NCBI RefSeq assembly: GCF_026686735.1
Contig: NZ_CP113432.1
Coordinates: 2,717,001 to 2,781,000, forward strand
Length of the DNA stretch: 64,000 nucleotides
Origin: Pseudomonas triclosanedens
GTDB taxonomy: Bacteria > Pseudomonadota > Gammaproteobacteria > Pseudomonadales > Pseudomonadaceae
Direction: 5' to 3'
Shown: positions 24,441-34,493 of the stretch, one piece after another
Numbering within the stretch: position 1 is the stretch's first letter
How the letters are laid out: every line of letters begins with the position of its first letter
Position numbers and translations under genes: made by a program
The notes under the pieces: model-generated
What the model saw: only the letters and a program-made list of their open reading frames with translations
Database searches by the model: none
What the model was told of the DNA's origin: nothing

Positions 24441-26528
24441 ATGATGCGTCACCTGCTCCTTGGCTCCCTGCTGCTGGCCGCCGGCATTTCCCGGGCCGAC
24501 GTACTGCCGTTGTCGCAGGTACTCCAAAGCGCCGACGACAGTGCTGCCATGCAGGCCAGCAATGCCGGCCTGCAGGCGCTGGATGCACTCAAGGAGCAGC
24601 GCGAGGCCGAAGCGGGCTGGCAATGGTTCGGTGCGGCCAGCGCGGGCCACTATCGCGAACTGGTGACCGAAAGTGTGATCGACACCTACTACGGCCGGGA
24701 CCTGGCGCTGGGCTTGCGCCATCCCTTGCTGGGCAGCCTGCGGCGCCAGGTCCAGGCGGTTTCTGCCGTTGAACTGGAACAGCAGCGCCAGCAGTCCCGC
24801 CGTCTGCTGCAAAAAGCCGAGCAGCGCCTGGCGCTGCGCAGCGCCTACGCCGACTGGTGGCGTGCGGAAGAGGAAAACCGCTGGTGCCAGGGCCTGCTGC
24901 CGGCTGCGTCGAGCGCGCGCGAGCGGCTGGCCCTGCGCCAGCGCCAGGGCTGGGTGCTGCCATCCCAGGCGAAGCTGCTGGATGGCCAGTGGCAGGCCCT
25001 GCAGCGTCGTTGCGCGGCCAGCGCGCGGCTGCTTGACGATACCCGAGCCAGCCTCGCCGAACTTTCCGGGCTGGACATCACCGCCAGCCAGCAGGCCCAG
25101 GCGGAATCGCTGGCCACGCGGGTCCAGCCGTTGACCAGTTGGCGCCAGGCACTGGAAGGACATCCGCGTCTGCGCGAGCGCCAGGATGAAGTGCGCGATG
25201 CCGAGCGCAACCTGAACTCGCCCTGGTATGACAGCATCGACTCCAGCTTCAGTGTCGCGCAGAGCCTCGAGGACCGTAATGGCGCCAGCAGCAATGGCAA
25301 CGGTCTGGTCGCCAGCCTGAACTTCTCCGCACCCTTCGACCTGATGTCCTACGGCCAGGCCCGTGGACGGGAAGTGGAGGCGCGGCACCAGGCCGCGCTG
25401 GCCCAGTTGAAGGCCGAGCGCCAGAAGTTGCTGCAGGACCTGGGCAGGGCACTGCAAGGTCAACAACAGGCCGTGGAAGGGCTGGAGCGCGAGCGCGAAC
25501 AGTTCGCCGTGTCGGCAGTGGCATTGCGCGAGCAGCGCCTGCGCTCGGAGCGTTCGGCGTCCGATGGGCCGGGCGAAGAGCAGGCCGTGGAGCTGGAGCG
25601 CTACGACAGCGGCCTGCGCCTGATCGCAGCGTGGCATGCCGTCTGGCTGCGCGAGGCGGCCTTGCGCCTGTTCGTCGACGACGACCAGGCGCTCAGCCCG
25701 CTGCTTGGTGCGCAGCACCTCAGTTGGCAGGCGCCGGCCGCAGCGCAGGCGCAGGTCAAGGCCAGCCCCTCGCGCAGCGCGGCCTGGAACCAGGGTGCCT
25801 ATGTGTGGAAGAGCCAGGCGCTGCTGCAACCGACCACCCGCTATGCCGAACTCAAGGCCCTGCGCAACGCCGGCATGCAGCGTCTCTACGTGGGCCTCGA
25901 TGCCCGCCAGATCGCGGACATGCCGACCCTGCGCGGCCAGCTCCAGGTCATGCTCGATGACGCCCGAGCCCAGGGCATGCAGGTCGTCCTGTTGCTGGGC
26001 GATCCGGCATGGCTGTCCGCCGGCGGCCGCAAGGACCTGCTGGCGCTGCTGGGCCGGCTGCGCGACATCCGCTTCGATGCCGTGCATCTGGACCTGGAAG
26101 TCGAGCAGCTCGGCTGGCCGGTGCCCGACAGCCGCCTTCAGGATTGGCTGGACACCGTGGGCGCGGTAGCCCGGCTCGACTACTGGCCGCTGGAGCTCTC
26201 CAGCCACCCGCGCTGGTTTGCCGAATCCAGCGGAGGCCCCTGCGTGCCCTGCGCGCTGCCCAAGCTTGGTGTGCGCCAGGTCAGCCTGATGATCTACACC
26301 CGCAACCCCGAACGCAGCGCGGAGCTTGCGGAGTCCATCGCCCGGCGTTGGCCGGCGCTGCGTTTCCGACTGGCGCAGAGCGTCGAGCCGCAGTTGTCGG
26401 CCGACGAGTCCTGGGCCGGAGTATCGCGCGCCCAGTTACAGCAGCAGGTGGAGCGCTGGCGCAAGCGTCTGCAGGCGGCCGGGGTTTCCGGTATCGACTG
26501 GCAGGACTGGTCCTACTTCCCCCATTGA
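24441..26528 (+). CDS. TolC-like outer-membrane protein fused to a TIM-barrel hydrolase-like domain
   Basis: A 695-aa exported protein. Residues 1-19 form a signal peptide. Residues 20-430 have the long Gln/Arg/Ala-rich helices and hairpin repeats of outer-membrane efflux (TolC) proteins. Residues about 450-695 form a separate alpha/beta domain with (beta/alpha)-repeat periodicity (MQRLYVGLDARQIADM, GMQVVLLLGDPAW, FDAVHLDLEVEQLGW, WPLELSSHP). Its DAVHLDLE motif (Asp546, Asp551, Glu553) resembles the DxxDxDxE active site of GH18-like glycosidases, with Asp replaced by His at the second position. In PNAG and Pel systems hydrolase and pore are separate proteins; here both are on one chain. It probably exports the polymer made by the GT2 synthase and trims it. 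Confidence 0.72.
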   Translation: MMRHLLLGSLLLAAGISRADVLPLSQVLQSADDSAAMQASNAGLQALDALKEQREAEAGWQWFGAASAGHYRELVTESVIDTYYGRDLALGLRHPLLGSLRRQVQAVSAVELEQQRQQSRRLLQKAEQRLALRSAYADWWRAEEENRWCQGLLPAASSARERLALRQRQGWVLPSQAKLLDGQWQALQRRCAASARLLDDTRASLAELSGLDITASQQAQAESLATRVQPLTSWRQALEGHPRLRERQDEVRDAERNLNSPWYDSIDSSFSVAQSLEDRNGASSNGNGLVASLNFSAPFDLMSYGQARGREVEARHQAALAQLKAERQKLLQDLGRALQGQQQAVEGLEREREQFAVSAVALREQRLRSERSASDGPGEEQAVELERYDSGLRLIAAWHAVWLREAALRLFVDDDQALSPLLGAQHLSWQAPAAAQAQVKASPSRSAAWNQGAYVWKSQALLQPTTRYAELKALRNAGMQRLYVGLDARQIADMPTLRGQLQVMLDDARAQGMQVVLLLGDPAWLSAGGRKDLLALLGRLRDIRFDAVHLDLEVEQLGWPVPDSRLQDWLDTVGAVARLDYWPLELSSHPRWFAESSGGPCVPCALPKLGVRQVSLMIYTRNPERSAELAESIARRWPALRFRLAQSVEPQLSADESWAGVSRAQLQQQVERWRKRLQAAGVSGIDWQDWSYFPH

Positions 26529-26535
26529 GCATCCC

Positions 26536-27576
26536 ATGAAGATTCGATTCTCCAGCCCCAAGGAACATCAGCCCACCCAGGAACAGGGCCTCAAGGTGCT
26601 CTATGCGCCGGGCAAGCGCGTGGCGTTCAAGCTGCGCTGGTATCTGATCCTGCTGGTGGTGACCAGCCCGCTGCTGTTCCTGGTGGGCCGCGAAATGCTT
26701 GGCCTCTGGCTGATCGAGGCGCCCGCGCAACTGCATGTGCCGTCCAGCGAACTGCGCGCCCGAGAGGCGGGGCAGGTGGCGCAGGTGCTGGTCCGGCCCG
26801 GGGACAAGGTAGCGGCCGGCCAATTGCTGCTGCGCATGGACAATCCCGAGTGGCGTTCTCGCCTGGCTCTGCTGGCCGATCCGGCGAAGGCGGCACAGGA
26901 TGAAACCGGGCGGCGCACTCTTGGCGAAAGGGAGCGCGAATCCCTCGTGCGCCTGCTGAACACTGCGCAAAGCCGTCTGCAGCAACTGCGTGGTCTGCTC
27001 GCGGCCAACGCGGCAACGCGCGGAGAAGTGCTGCAGGCACAGGACGAGCGCGATCGCCGCCAACGCGACCTCGTGGAGTTCGATCGCCGCGAAGCGCTGC
27101 CGGGCGATGACACGCTCGATCGCCAGCGTCGCCTGGAAAGCGACTGGTTGCAGTCACGCCTGCAAGGGTTGGACCTGAAGGCCAGTGACTCGGGCGTCAT
27201 CAGCGAAGTGCTGGTCGGCGAGGGCGAGAATGTGGGCCCCGGCACCTTGCTGATGCGTCTGCAACGGCTGGGCGAGGCCGAGATCTGGATCTATCTCGAT
27301 CCGCGCTTTGCCGAGTACGCCTCGCCTGGACAGCCATTCCGGGTGCGCCTGCCGGACGGAACATGGCTGCCGGCGGAAGTGGTACGCATGGTGGAAGACG
27401 CAGCTCCGGTACCCGTGGAGCTGCGCGAAGCCTTTAGTGCGCCGAACCGTAACCTGCGCCTGCTGGCGCGGGTAAAGGGCGAGTGGCCGGCGTTCTGGCG
27501 TGTCGATCGCCTGGGCCTCAAGGCGCGCTTCCCGCACCGTTGGGACTGGCTGAACCGATGGGCGGTCAAGGAGTGA
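26536..27576 (+). CDS. HlyD/Alg44-like periplasmic adaptor
   Basis: A 346-aa protein: cytoplasmic N-terminus of about 35 residues, one membrane helix (YLILLVVTSPLLFLVGREML, about residues 36-55), a biotinyl-lipoyl-like half (APAQLHVPSSELRAREAGQV), an alpha-hairpin region rich in Arg/Glu/Leu (about residues 120-215), the second lipoyl half (LKASDSGVISEVLVGEGENV) and a beta-barrel tail. This is the periplasmic adaptor layout of HlyD and of Alg44 without its PilZ domain. It should bridge the GT2 synthase to the TolC-like pore. Start at ATG 26536, 7 nt after the preceding stop; longer upstream frames overlap the fusion gene. Last gene of the operon. Confidence 0.82.
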   Translation: MKIRFSSPKEHQPTQEQGLKVLYAPGKRVAFKLRWYLILLVVTSPLLFLVGREMLGLWLIEAPAQLHVPSSELRAREAGQVAQVLVRPGDKVAAGQLLLRMDNPEWRSRLALLADPAKAAQDETGRRTLGERERESLVRLLNTAQSRLQQLRGLLAANAATRGEVLQAQDERDRRQRDLVEFDRREALPGDDTLDRQRRLESDWLQSRLQGLDLKASDSGVISEVLVGEGENVGPGTLLMRLQRLGEAEIWIYLDPRFAEYASPGQPFRVRLPDGTWLPAEVVRMVEDAAPVPVELREAFSAPNRNLRLLARVKGEWPAFWRVDRLGLKARFPHRWDWLNRWAVKE

Positions 27577-27605
27577 CGCCTGTGGGCGTCAGCCTCGGCT
27601 GACGC
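27574..27605 (+). terminator. Overlapping hairpins after the polysaccharide operon
   Basis: Two mutually exclusive stems, TGACGCC-TGTG-GGCGTCA (27574-27591, overlapping the stop codon) and GCGTCAGCC-TC-GGCTGACGC (27586-27605). No T-tract, so termination efficiency is uncertain; possibly an attenuator-like structure. Confidence 0.4.
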
Positions 27606-27688
27606 CGGCCGCCCCTGCAAGCCGTCGACGTCGTCTTTCCTCTCTCTGTATGCCGTAATTTCTCCCGGCCCGGATGTCGGCGAAGGTA

Positions 27689-27717
27689 TTGACAGATAAT
27701 ATTACGAGCATAATATC
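27689..27717 (+). promoter_or_regulatory. SDR promoter with embedded TetR-type operator
   Basis: -35 TTGACA (27689-27694), 16-bp spacer, -10 TAATAT (27711-27716). The spacer and -10 carry the imperfect 23-bp palindrome GATAATAT-N7-ATAATATC (27695-27717), so a bound repressor would block polymerase. A close copy lies before the thioesterase/thiolase operon at 31198-31220. Confidence 0.62.
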
Positions 27718-27822
27718 AATCATCAGATGACGGCTGTAATTTGAAAGGGCCGGGCATTCCAGGCGGCCTTTGGGCCCTGATGACCTTACATGCGGGGCGC
27801 ATCGCGCCTCTGGAGAAGAACC

Positions 27823-28629
27823 ATGAATGCCAAATCCGAACTGGGCCGCGCACTGATCACCGGCGCTTCCTCGGGCATCGGCGCGACCTACGCACAGCGC
27901 CTCGCCGCCCAGGGCTACGACCTGCTGCTGGTGGCGCGCGACCAGCAGCGCCTGGAAGCCCTGGCCGCAAGCCTGGCTGAGCGGCACGGGGTATCGGTGG
28001 ACGTACTGAGTGCCGACCTGACCCGCAAGGACGAGCGCGCCCGCATCGAGGCCCGACTGGCCGAGGACGCCAGCATCAGCTTGTTGCTGAACAACGCCGG
28101 TGTAGCCGTCAATGGCACCCTGCTTGAGACCGACCTGGACCGCCTGGAAAGCATGATCGAGCTGAACGTCACCGCCACCGCGCGCCTGGCCGGTGCCGCC
28201 GCAAAGGCTTTCGCCGGGCGTGGCCGCGGCACCATCATCAACGTGGCCTCGGTGCTGGCCCTGGCTCCCGAACTGTTCAACGGCAGCTACAGCGCCACCA
28301 AGGCATTCGTACTCAACCTCAGTCTTTCCATGCAGCAGGAACTGGCGCCACAGGGCCTGCGCATTCAAGTCGTGCTGCCGGGCGCCACCCGCACGGAAAT
28401 CTGGGAGCGCGCCGGCACCGACATTTCGGCCATGCCGGCGGAAATGCTGATGGATGTGAATCACATGGTGGATGCGGCGCTGGCCGGCCTTGCCCAGGGG
28501 GAAGTGGTGACTCTGCCGGCGTTGCCCGATGCCGGCGAGTTCGACGCCTTCACCGCGGCCCGGCTGAGAATGGCGCCGAACCTGTCGCGCAATACTCCGG
28601 CGCCGCGCTATGGGATCGCCGTGGCGTAA
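27823..28629 (+). CDS. Short-chain dehydrogenase/reductase
   Basis: A 268-aa classical SDR: cofactor motif TGASSGIG (residues 14-21), LLLNNAGVAVNG, catalytic Ser in ASVLALAPELFNGS and YSATK with the Tyr and Lys. NADP preference is likely (Arg after the second strand, VARDQQRLEAL). Start MNAKSE at 27823 with GGAGAAG upstream; the 11-residue extension lacks a site. It probably reduces a ketone or acyl intermediate. Controlled by the TetR-type site in its promoter and adjacent to the TetR gene (28723), so a shared small-molecule ligand is inferred. Confidence 0.85.
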   Translation: MNAKSELGRALITGASSGIGATYAQRLAAQGYDLLLVARDQQRLEALAASLAERHGVSVDVLSADLTRKDERARIEARLAEDASISLLLNNAGVAVNGTLLETDLDRLESMIELNVTATARLAGAAAKAFAGRGRGTIINVASVLALAPELFNGSYSATKAFVLNLSLSMQQELAPQGLRIQVVLPGATRTEIWERAGTDISAMPAEMLMDVNHMVDAALAGLAQGEVVTLPALPDAGEFDAFTAARLRMAPNLSRNTPAPRYGIAVA

Positions 28630-28655
28630 GTGCTTGCCTGAGTGGCGAAAGGCTT

Positions 28656-28682
28656 GCCCCGGCCATGCGCCGGGGCTTTCTT
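28656..28682 (+). terminator. Rho-independent terminator after the SDR gene
   Basis: Stem GCCCCGG / CCGGGGC with 7-nt loop and TTTCTT, 27 nt after the SDR stop; also faces the convergent TetR gene. Confidence 0.8.
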
Positions 28683-28722
28683 ATGCGTGCGGCAGCCAGG
28701 TGCGCCTGGCCGCCGAATGCGC

Positions 28723-29289
28723 TCACTCCGCCGCGCCGATCTCTCGCTTGAGATGGCGGCGGGTGCTTTCCAGGATGCGGTTGGACAGCTCTTCGTCGGC
28801 CACGCTGCGCGACAGCACCAGCGCACCGATCAGGGTGGCGAGGAGGGCGACGCTCTCGTCCTTGGCGTGTTCGCTCGGCAGAGCCTTTTCGATGGACCCC
28901 AGGCGCGCCTTGACGATGGCGTCGGTGGTGGCGCTGGCCTGGCCGCGCGCGCCCAGCTCGGCGGAAATGGTCGGCAGCGGGCAGCCCTTGCCTGGCGTGT
29001 TGCGATGGCCCGGGGAGAGGTACTGGTCGATGAAGCCGGGCAACGGATCATTCTTCTCGAACTGCTGCTCGACCACCGGGCGCAACTGCTCGGCGGCCTG
29101 TTGCAGGGCGATCTCCACCAGTTCGTCCTTGGACTTGAAGTGCGCGTAGAACCCACCGTGGGTCAGGCCCAGGGCCTTCATCAGGGTCTGCAGGCCAGTG
29201 GCATCGACACCGTCGCGGCGGAAGCGCTGTGCTGCTTCATTGATGATGCGCTCGCGGGTCTGGGCCTTGTGGTCTTCGGAGTAACGCAT
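28723..29289 (-). CDS. TetR/AcrR family transcriptional regulator
   Basis: A 188-aa repressor. HTH at residues 10-50 with the TetR signature (ARRFRRDGVDATGLQTL-type, then GLTHGGFYAHFKSKDEL). The C-terminal ligand domain resembles the TetR_C subgroup linked to thiolase/acyl-CoA or SDR loci, with GCPLPTISAELGARG. Start at 29289: AGGAGATC upstream; the frame extends 11 codons without a site. Its own promoter region shows GAATG-N8-CATTC (about 29315-29332) but not the GATAA/TAATAT site. It is the most likely ligand-responsive repressor of the SDR and thioesterase/thiolase promoters. Confidence 0.85.
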   Translation of the reverse strand: MRYSEDHKAQTRERIINEAAQRFRRDGVDATGLQTLMKALGLTHGGFYAHFKSKDELVEIALQQAAEQLRPVVEQQFEKNDPLPGFIDQYLSPGHRNTPGKGCPLPTISAELGARGQASATTDAIVKARLGSIEKALPSEHAKDESVALLATLIGALVLSRSVADEELSNRILESTRRHLKREIGAAE

Positions 29290-29482
29290 GACCGATCTCC
29301 TGCGGATCATGGAATGCTGCATGTCATTCTAACGCAGGGTTGATGAGGCAGGTGATTCGCGGCAGGCCTGAAGGATGATCGCAGGCAGAGTCCGCTGCGA
29401 TGAGCGGCAGCGGACTCTGCGCGATGCACCAGGAGGGCGATGCTGCCTTGCGAAACCGTCCGCAGGGCACGTTCCCGCCGGG

Positions 29483-30616
29483 CTAGCGGACAGCCTCCAG
29501 CAGCGTTGCCACGCCCTGGCCGCCGCCGATGCACTGGGTCGCGATGGCGTAGCGCCCGCCGCTTTCCTTCAGCAGCGCCGCCGCCTTGCCGGTGATCCGC
29601 GCGCCGGTGGCGCCCAGCGGGTGGCCGATGGCGATGGCGCCGCCGTGCAGGTTGACCCGGTCGACATCCAGCTCCAGGCCGCGCAGGCAGGCCAGCGCCT
29701 GGCTGGCGAAGGCTTCGTTGATCTCCACCAGATCGATGTCCGCCATGCGCAGGCCGGCGCGGTCGAGCAGCTTGCGGGTGGCGTGGAGCGGGCCCATGCC
29801 CATGATTTCCGGCGGGCAGCCGACCACGGCGACCGCCTTGATACGCGCGAGGATGCCCAGGCCGTGGGCGCGGGCGAAGTCCTCGCTGCACACCAGTACC
29901 GCCGCCGCGCCGTCGGTGAGCGGCGAGGCAGTACCGGCGGTCACGCTGCCGCCAAAGGCGGGCTTGAGCTGGGCGAGCCCGTCGAGGCTGGTGCCGGGGC
30001 GAATGCAGCCATCTTCGCTGACTACCCCGGCAGGCGTATCGATGGCGACGATTTCGCCGGCCAGCAGCCCCTGTTCACGGGCGCGGGCGGCCTTGGCGTG
30101 GGACCCTGCCGCAAGGGTTTCCTGGTCCGCGCGGGAGATGCCGAAGCGCTCGGCGACGATCTCGGCGGTTTGTCCCATTGGCATATAGGCCTGCGGGAAC
30201 TCGGCCAGCAAGCGCGGGTTCGGCGAGACATTGAAGCCACCCATTGGCACGCGGGTCATGGACTCCACTCCGGCGCAGATGAAGGCGTCGCCGGCGCCGA
30301 GCTGGATTTGCCCGGCGGCGAAGTGTATGGCCGTCATCGACGAGCCGCAGAAACGGTTCACCGTCGCGCCGGCCACGCTTTCCGGCAGACCGGCGAGGAA
30401 GCCGGTGATGCGTGCCAGGTTCATGCCCTGTTCGGCTTCGGGGTAGGCGCAGCCCATGATCAGATCCTCGATCAGGCTGGCATCAAGACCACTGCGCTCC
30501 ACCAGGCCTCTCACCGTTCGGGCGGCCAGTTCGTCCGGGCGCACATCGACCAACGCGCCCTTTTTCGCGAAGTGGAAGGGGGAGCGGGCGTAACCCGCGA
30601 TGACCACGGATGTCAT
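29483..30616 (-). CDS. Acetyl-CoA acyltransferase (thiolase)
   Basis: A 377-aa thiolase. Motifs in order: nucleophilic Cys in ATVNRFCGSSMTAI near residue 89, NEAFASQ, GGAIAIGHPLGATG with the catalytic His, and CIGGGQG with the second Cys near residue 360. It should cleave 3-ketoacyl-CoA (degradative direction) or condense acyl-CoAs. GGAGAA lies before the ATG. It forms a two-gene operon with the thioesterase upstream (26-nt gap). Regulation by the TetR-like site at 31198 is inferred. Confidence 0.9.
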   Translation of the reverse strand: MTSVVIAGYARSPFHFAKKGALVDVRPDELAARTVRGLVERSGLDASLIEDLIMGCAYPEAEQGMNLARITGFLAGLPESVAGATVNRFCGSSMTAIHFAAGQIQLGAGDAFICAGVESMTRVPMGGFNVSPNPRLLAEFPQAYMPMGQTAEIVAERFGISRADQETLAAGSHAKAARAREQGLLAGEIVAIDTPAGVVSEDGCIRPGTSLDGLAQLKPAFGGSVTAGTASPLTDGAAAVLVCSEDFARAHGLGILARIKAVAVVGCPPEIMGMGPLHATRKLLDRAGLRMADIDLVEINEAFASQALACLRGLELDVDRVNLHGGAIAIGHPLGATGARITGKAAALLKESGGRYAIATQCIGGGQGVATLLEAVR

Positions 30617-30642
30617 GGTGATTCTCCTTCAGTGAAACGCTA

Positions 30643-31170
30643 TCAGCGCCCGAGGATCAGGCAGGTAGTGGAGCCGGTGGCGTAGAGCCGGCCGTCCACA
30701 TCGTAGAGACGCCCTTCGGCCAGGGCCGTCGATCGTCCGAGGTGAATCAGCGTGCCTTCGGCGCGGATCGGCCCGGTATCACGGGTCAGCGCGCGGATGT
30801 AGCTGATGCGCAGGTCGGTGGTTGTGTAGCCCAGGCCCGGTTCGAGCATGGTGTGCACTGCGCAACCCATCGCCGAATCCAGCAGCGTCGCGGCATAGCC
30901 GCCGTGGACGGTACCGAGCGGGTTGTAGTGGCGCATGTCCGGCGTGCCCTGGAAGATGAAGCGGCCCTGGCCCCATTCCAGCGGGACGAAGCCGATCAGC
31001 GCGTTGATTGGCGGCGAAGGCAGGTCGCCGTTGCCGATGCCATCGAAGAATGCCTGTGGCGTGGCATTGCGCAGTTCCTGCAGGGCGATCACTCCCGGCT
31101 CGGCGAGGCGCCGGCGGATATCTGCGGCGGCGGCCTCCCAGTTTGCGATCTTCTGTTCTCGGTCGTTCAT
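30643..31170 (-). CDS. PaaI family hotdog-fold thioesterase
   Basis: A 175-aa hotdog protein. The PaaI signature is visible: NPLGTVHGGYAATLLDSAMGCAVHTM near residues 90-115, with the HGG motif preceding the catalytic Asp helix, then RISYIRALTRDTGPIRAEGTLIHLGR. It should hydrolyse short or aromatic acyl-CoA to free CoA. First gene in a minus-strand unit with the thiolase; GGAGCC lies before the ATG. The operator-like site at 31198-31220 lies 28-50 bp upstream. Confidence 0.85.
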   Translation of the reverse strand: MNDREQKIANWEAAAADIRRRLAEPGVIALQELRNATPQAFFDGIGNGDLPSPPINALIGFVPLEWGQGRFIFQGTPDMRHYNPLGTVHGGYAATLLDSAMGCAVHTMLEPGLGYTTTDLRISYIRALTRDTGPIRAEGTLIHLGRSTALAEGRLYDVDGRLYATGSTTCLILGR

Positions 31171-31197
31171 CGCTCGGCTCCAGGTGTTTCGATGTTT

Positions 31198-31220
31198 AAT
31201 ATTACGTCTGTCATGTTATC
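31198..31220 (-). promoter_or_regulatory. Second TetR-type operator, thioesterase/thiolase promoter
   Basis: On the minus strand the 23-mer begins GATAACATGACAG and ends TAATATT. It matches the site at 27695-27717 at 16 of 23 positions with the same outer spacing. As there, TAATAT would be the -10 and the six bases before the site (TTCAGT) the -35, 16 bp apart. Confidence 0.55.
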
Positions 31221-31303
31221 ACTGAATGATGGTCGACATATAAGCGGCGAAGGCGCCATCCAGCAGGGCGGAAGCGACAGGATCGAAGGGGGGAGTCGAG
31301 AAC

Positions 31304-31329
31304 GGCCGGCGGAGACAACTCCGCCGGCC
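31304..31329 (-). terminator. Hairpin terminator after pbpG
   Basis: Perfect 11-bp stem GGCCGGCGGAG / CTCCGCCGGCC with a 4-nt loop, 6 nt past the pbpG stop; weak T-tract (GTTCTC). Confidence 0.7.
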
Positions 31330-31335
31330 AGGGGC

Positions 31336-32265
31336 TTACTCGGTGGCGGCGGCGGTCACGCTGGACGCGCGGGCCTGGCTGCGCTGGGCCTTGTATTGCA
31401 GGGCAACGGCGGGAACCGGGGATGCCTTGCCGGTTTCCACCCAGCGGCGAATGCGTCCGGCGTCGGCGACGTGGGTGCGCTTGCCGAAAGCATCGAGCAG
31501 GGCGAGGGCGACCGGGCGGCCATTCATCATGGTGACCATCACCAGGCAGTGGCCGGCGTCGTTGGTGAAGCCGGTCTTGGTCAGGCGGATGTCCCACTTA
31601 CCGTTACGCACCAGCGGGTTGGTGTTGAAGAAGCTCAGTGAATAGCCGGGCTTGCTGAAACGTGCATCGCTGGTCGCCGTGGTGCTCATCTGGCGGATCT
31701 GTGGGTAGGTGTAGGCGGCCTTGGCCAGGCGGATCAGGTCCTGGGCGTTGGAGGTGTTGTGGATCGACAGGCCGGTCGGCTCGACGTAATGGGTATGGGT
31801 CATGCCCAGGGATTTCGCCTTGGCGTTCATCGCCGCGACGAAGGCCTTGGCACCGCCCGGATAGTGGTGGGCGAGGCTCGCGGCGGCGCGGTTCTCGGAA
31901 GACATCAGCGCGAGCAGCAGCATCTTCTCGCGGCTGATCTGGCTGTTCAGGTGCACGCGAGAGAACACGCCTTTCATCTCGGCGGTTTCGGAGATGTCGA
32001 CGGTGAGCATCTCGTCCATCGGCAGCTTGGCATCCAGCGTGACCATCGCGGTCATCAGTTTGGTCACCGAGGCGATCGGCACGACCAGGTTCGGATTGCT
32101 GGAATAGATGGTCTTGCCGGTCTGCAGGTCGACGACCAGTGCGCTGCCGGAGGCGAGGACCAACTCATTTGGGGTGGCCGCCTTGGTGGCGGCGAAGGTG
32201 TTCGATGAACAGACAACAGCGGCGCAGGCAAACAGCAGGCTCAGTATCGAACGACGAGTAGTCAT
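31336..32265 (-). CDS. pbpG: D-alanyl-D-alanine endopeptidase (PBP7/8)
   Basis: A 309-aa periplasmic low-molecular-weight penicillin-binding protein. Signal peptide residues 1-25. Active-site triad motifs: SVTK (Ser66-Lys69), SSEN (SxN) near residue 122 and [11 protein letters not shown]. These enzymes cleave D-Ala-meso-DAP crosslinks in peptidoglycan. Length and motif spacing match PbpG. Monocistronic, with its own terminator. The 5' region contains CTACAT-CC-ATGTAG (32299-32312) about 35 bp before the start. Confidence 0.92.
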   Translation of the reverse strand: MTTRRSILSLLFACAAVVCSSNTFAATKAATPNELVLASGSALVVDLQTGKTIYSSNPNLVVPIASVTKLMTAMVTLDAKLPMDEMLTVDISETAEMKGVFSRVHLNSQISREKMLLLALMSSENRAAASLAHHYPGGAKAFVAAMNAKAKSLGMTHTHYVEPTGLSIHNTSNAQDLIRLAKAAYTYPQIRQMSTTATSDARFSKPGYSLSFFNTNPLVRNGKWDIRLTKTGFTNDAGHCLVMVTMMNGRPVALALLDAFGKRTHVADAGRIRRWVETGKASPVPAVALQYKAQRSQARASSVTAAATE

Positions 32266-32777
32266 GAATGTAATTCGCAGGCGTGAGTGGGAAAGTATCT
32301 ACATCCATGTAGGTAATTTCGCAGGATTCTAATTCATGCCCTGATCCAGCGCACCTGGCCGCGCGGGGCATGCGCTGTATCACTTTGCGACGCCCTGAGA
32401 CGCCAGCCTCGACAGCCGGCACGGCGGCGGATGCTCAGGGGTGGCGAACGGTGGGGCGGCAGGGTAGCTGTTGCGAAATGCAACGGGGCGAGGTTGCGCC
32501 GAACCAGGTTGAAAATGTGTCAAAGCCCCGTCGTTCATGGGCTTTCGGTCTGATGGCATGGTTCGTGACTGACTATCCTTCAATATGCGGATTTCCCGTC
32601 CGCAATCGACGGAGATCAACCGGGGTTGCGTTTACCTTTACGTTAACGTAAACATAACCCGCCGCTCGCGACCGGCCAGTCAGGCCGGTGCGGTGGATCG
32701 GCCGCAGGCGCTTTGCGCCGCTGCCCGGGCCGATCGTTCAGCGTTGATCCTGAGAACAAGCACAACAAGGGAAAGCC
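32266..32777. other. Divergent control region, pbpG / acyl-CoA ligase
   Basis: About 510 bp without a gene. It holds the palindrome CTACAT-CC-ATGTAG (32299-32312) near pbpG and the 16-bp palindrome at 32637 near the ligase. The middle is unremarkable. Confidence 0.45.
32637..32652 (+). promoter_or_regulatory. 16-bp perfect palindrome TTTACGTTAACGTAAA
   Basis: Perfect palindrome about 125 bp before the AMP-ligase start, preceded by TTTACC (32631) and followed by TAACCC (32655), a layout with 18 bp between boxes. It resembles sites described for LiuR-type MerR regulators of branched-chain amino-acid catabolism, which would fit the downstream acyl-CoA genes; the assignment is from memory. Confidence 0.55.
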
Positions 32778-34457
<1,680 letters not shown>

Positions 34458-34493
34458 TCGAACCTGCGGAGCGCCGCCGGGCGGCGAACGCGC

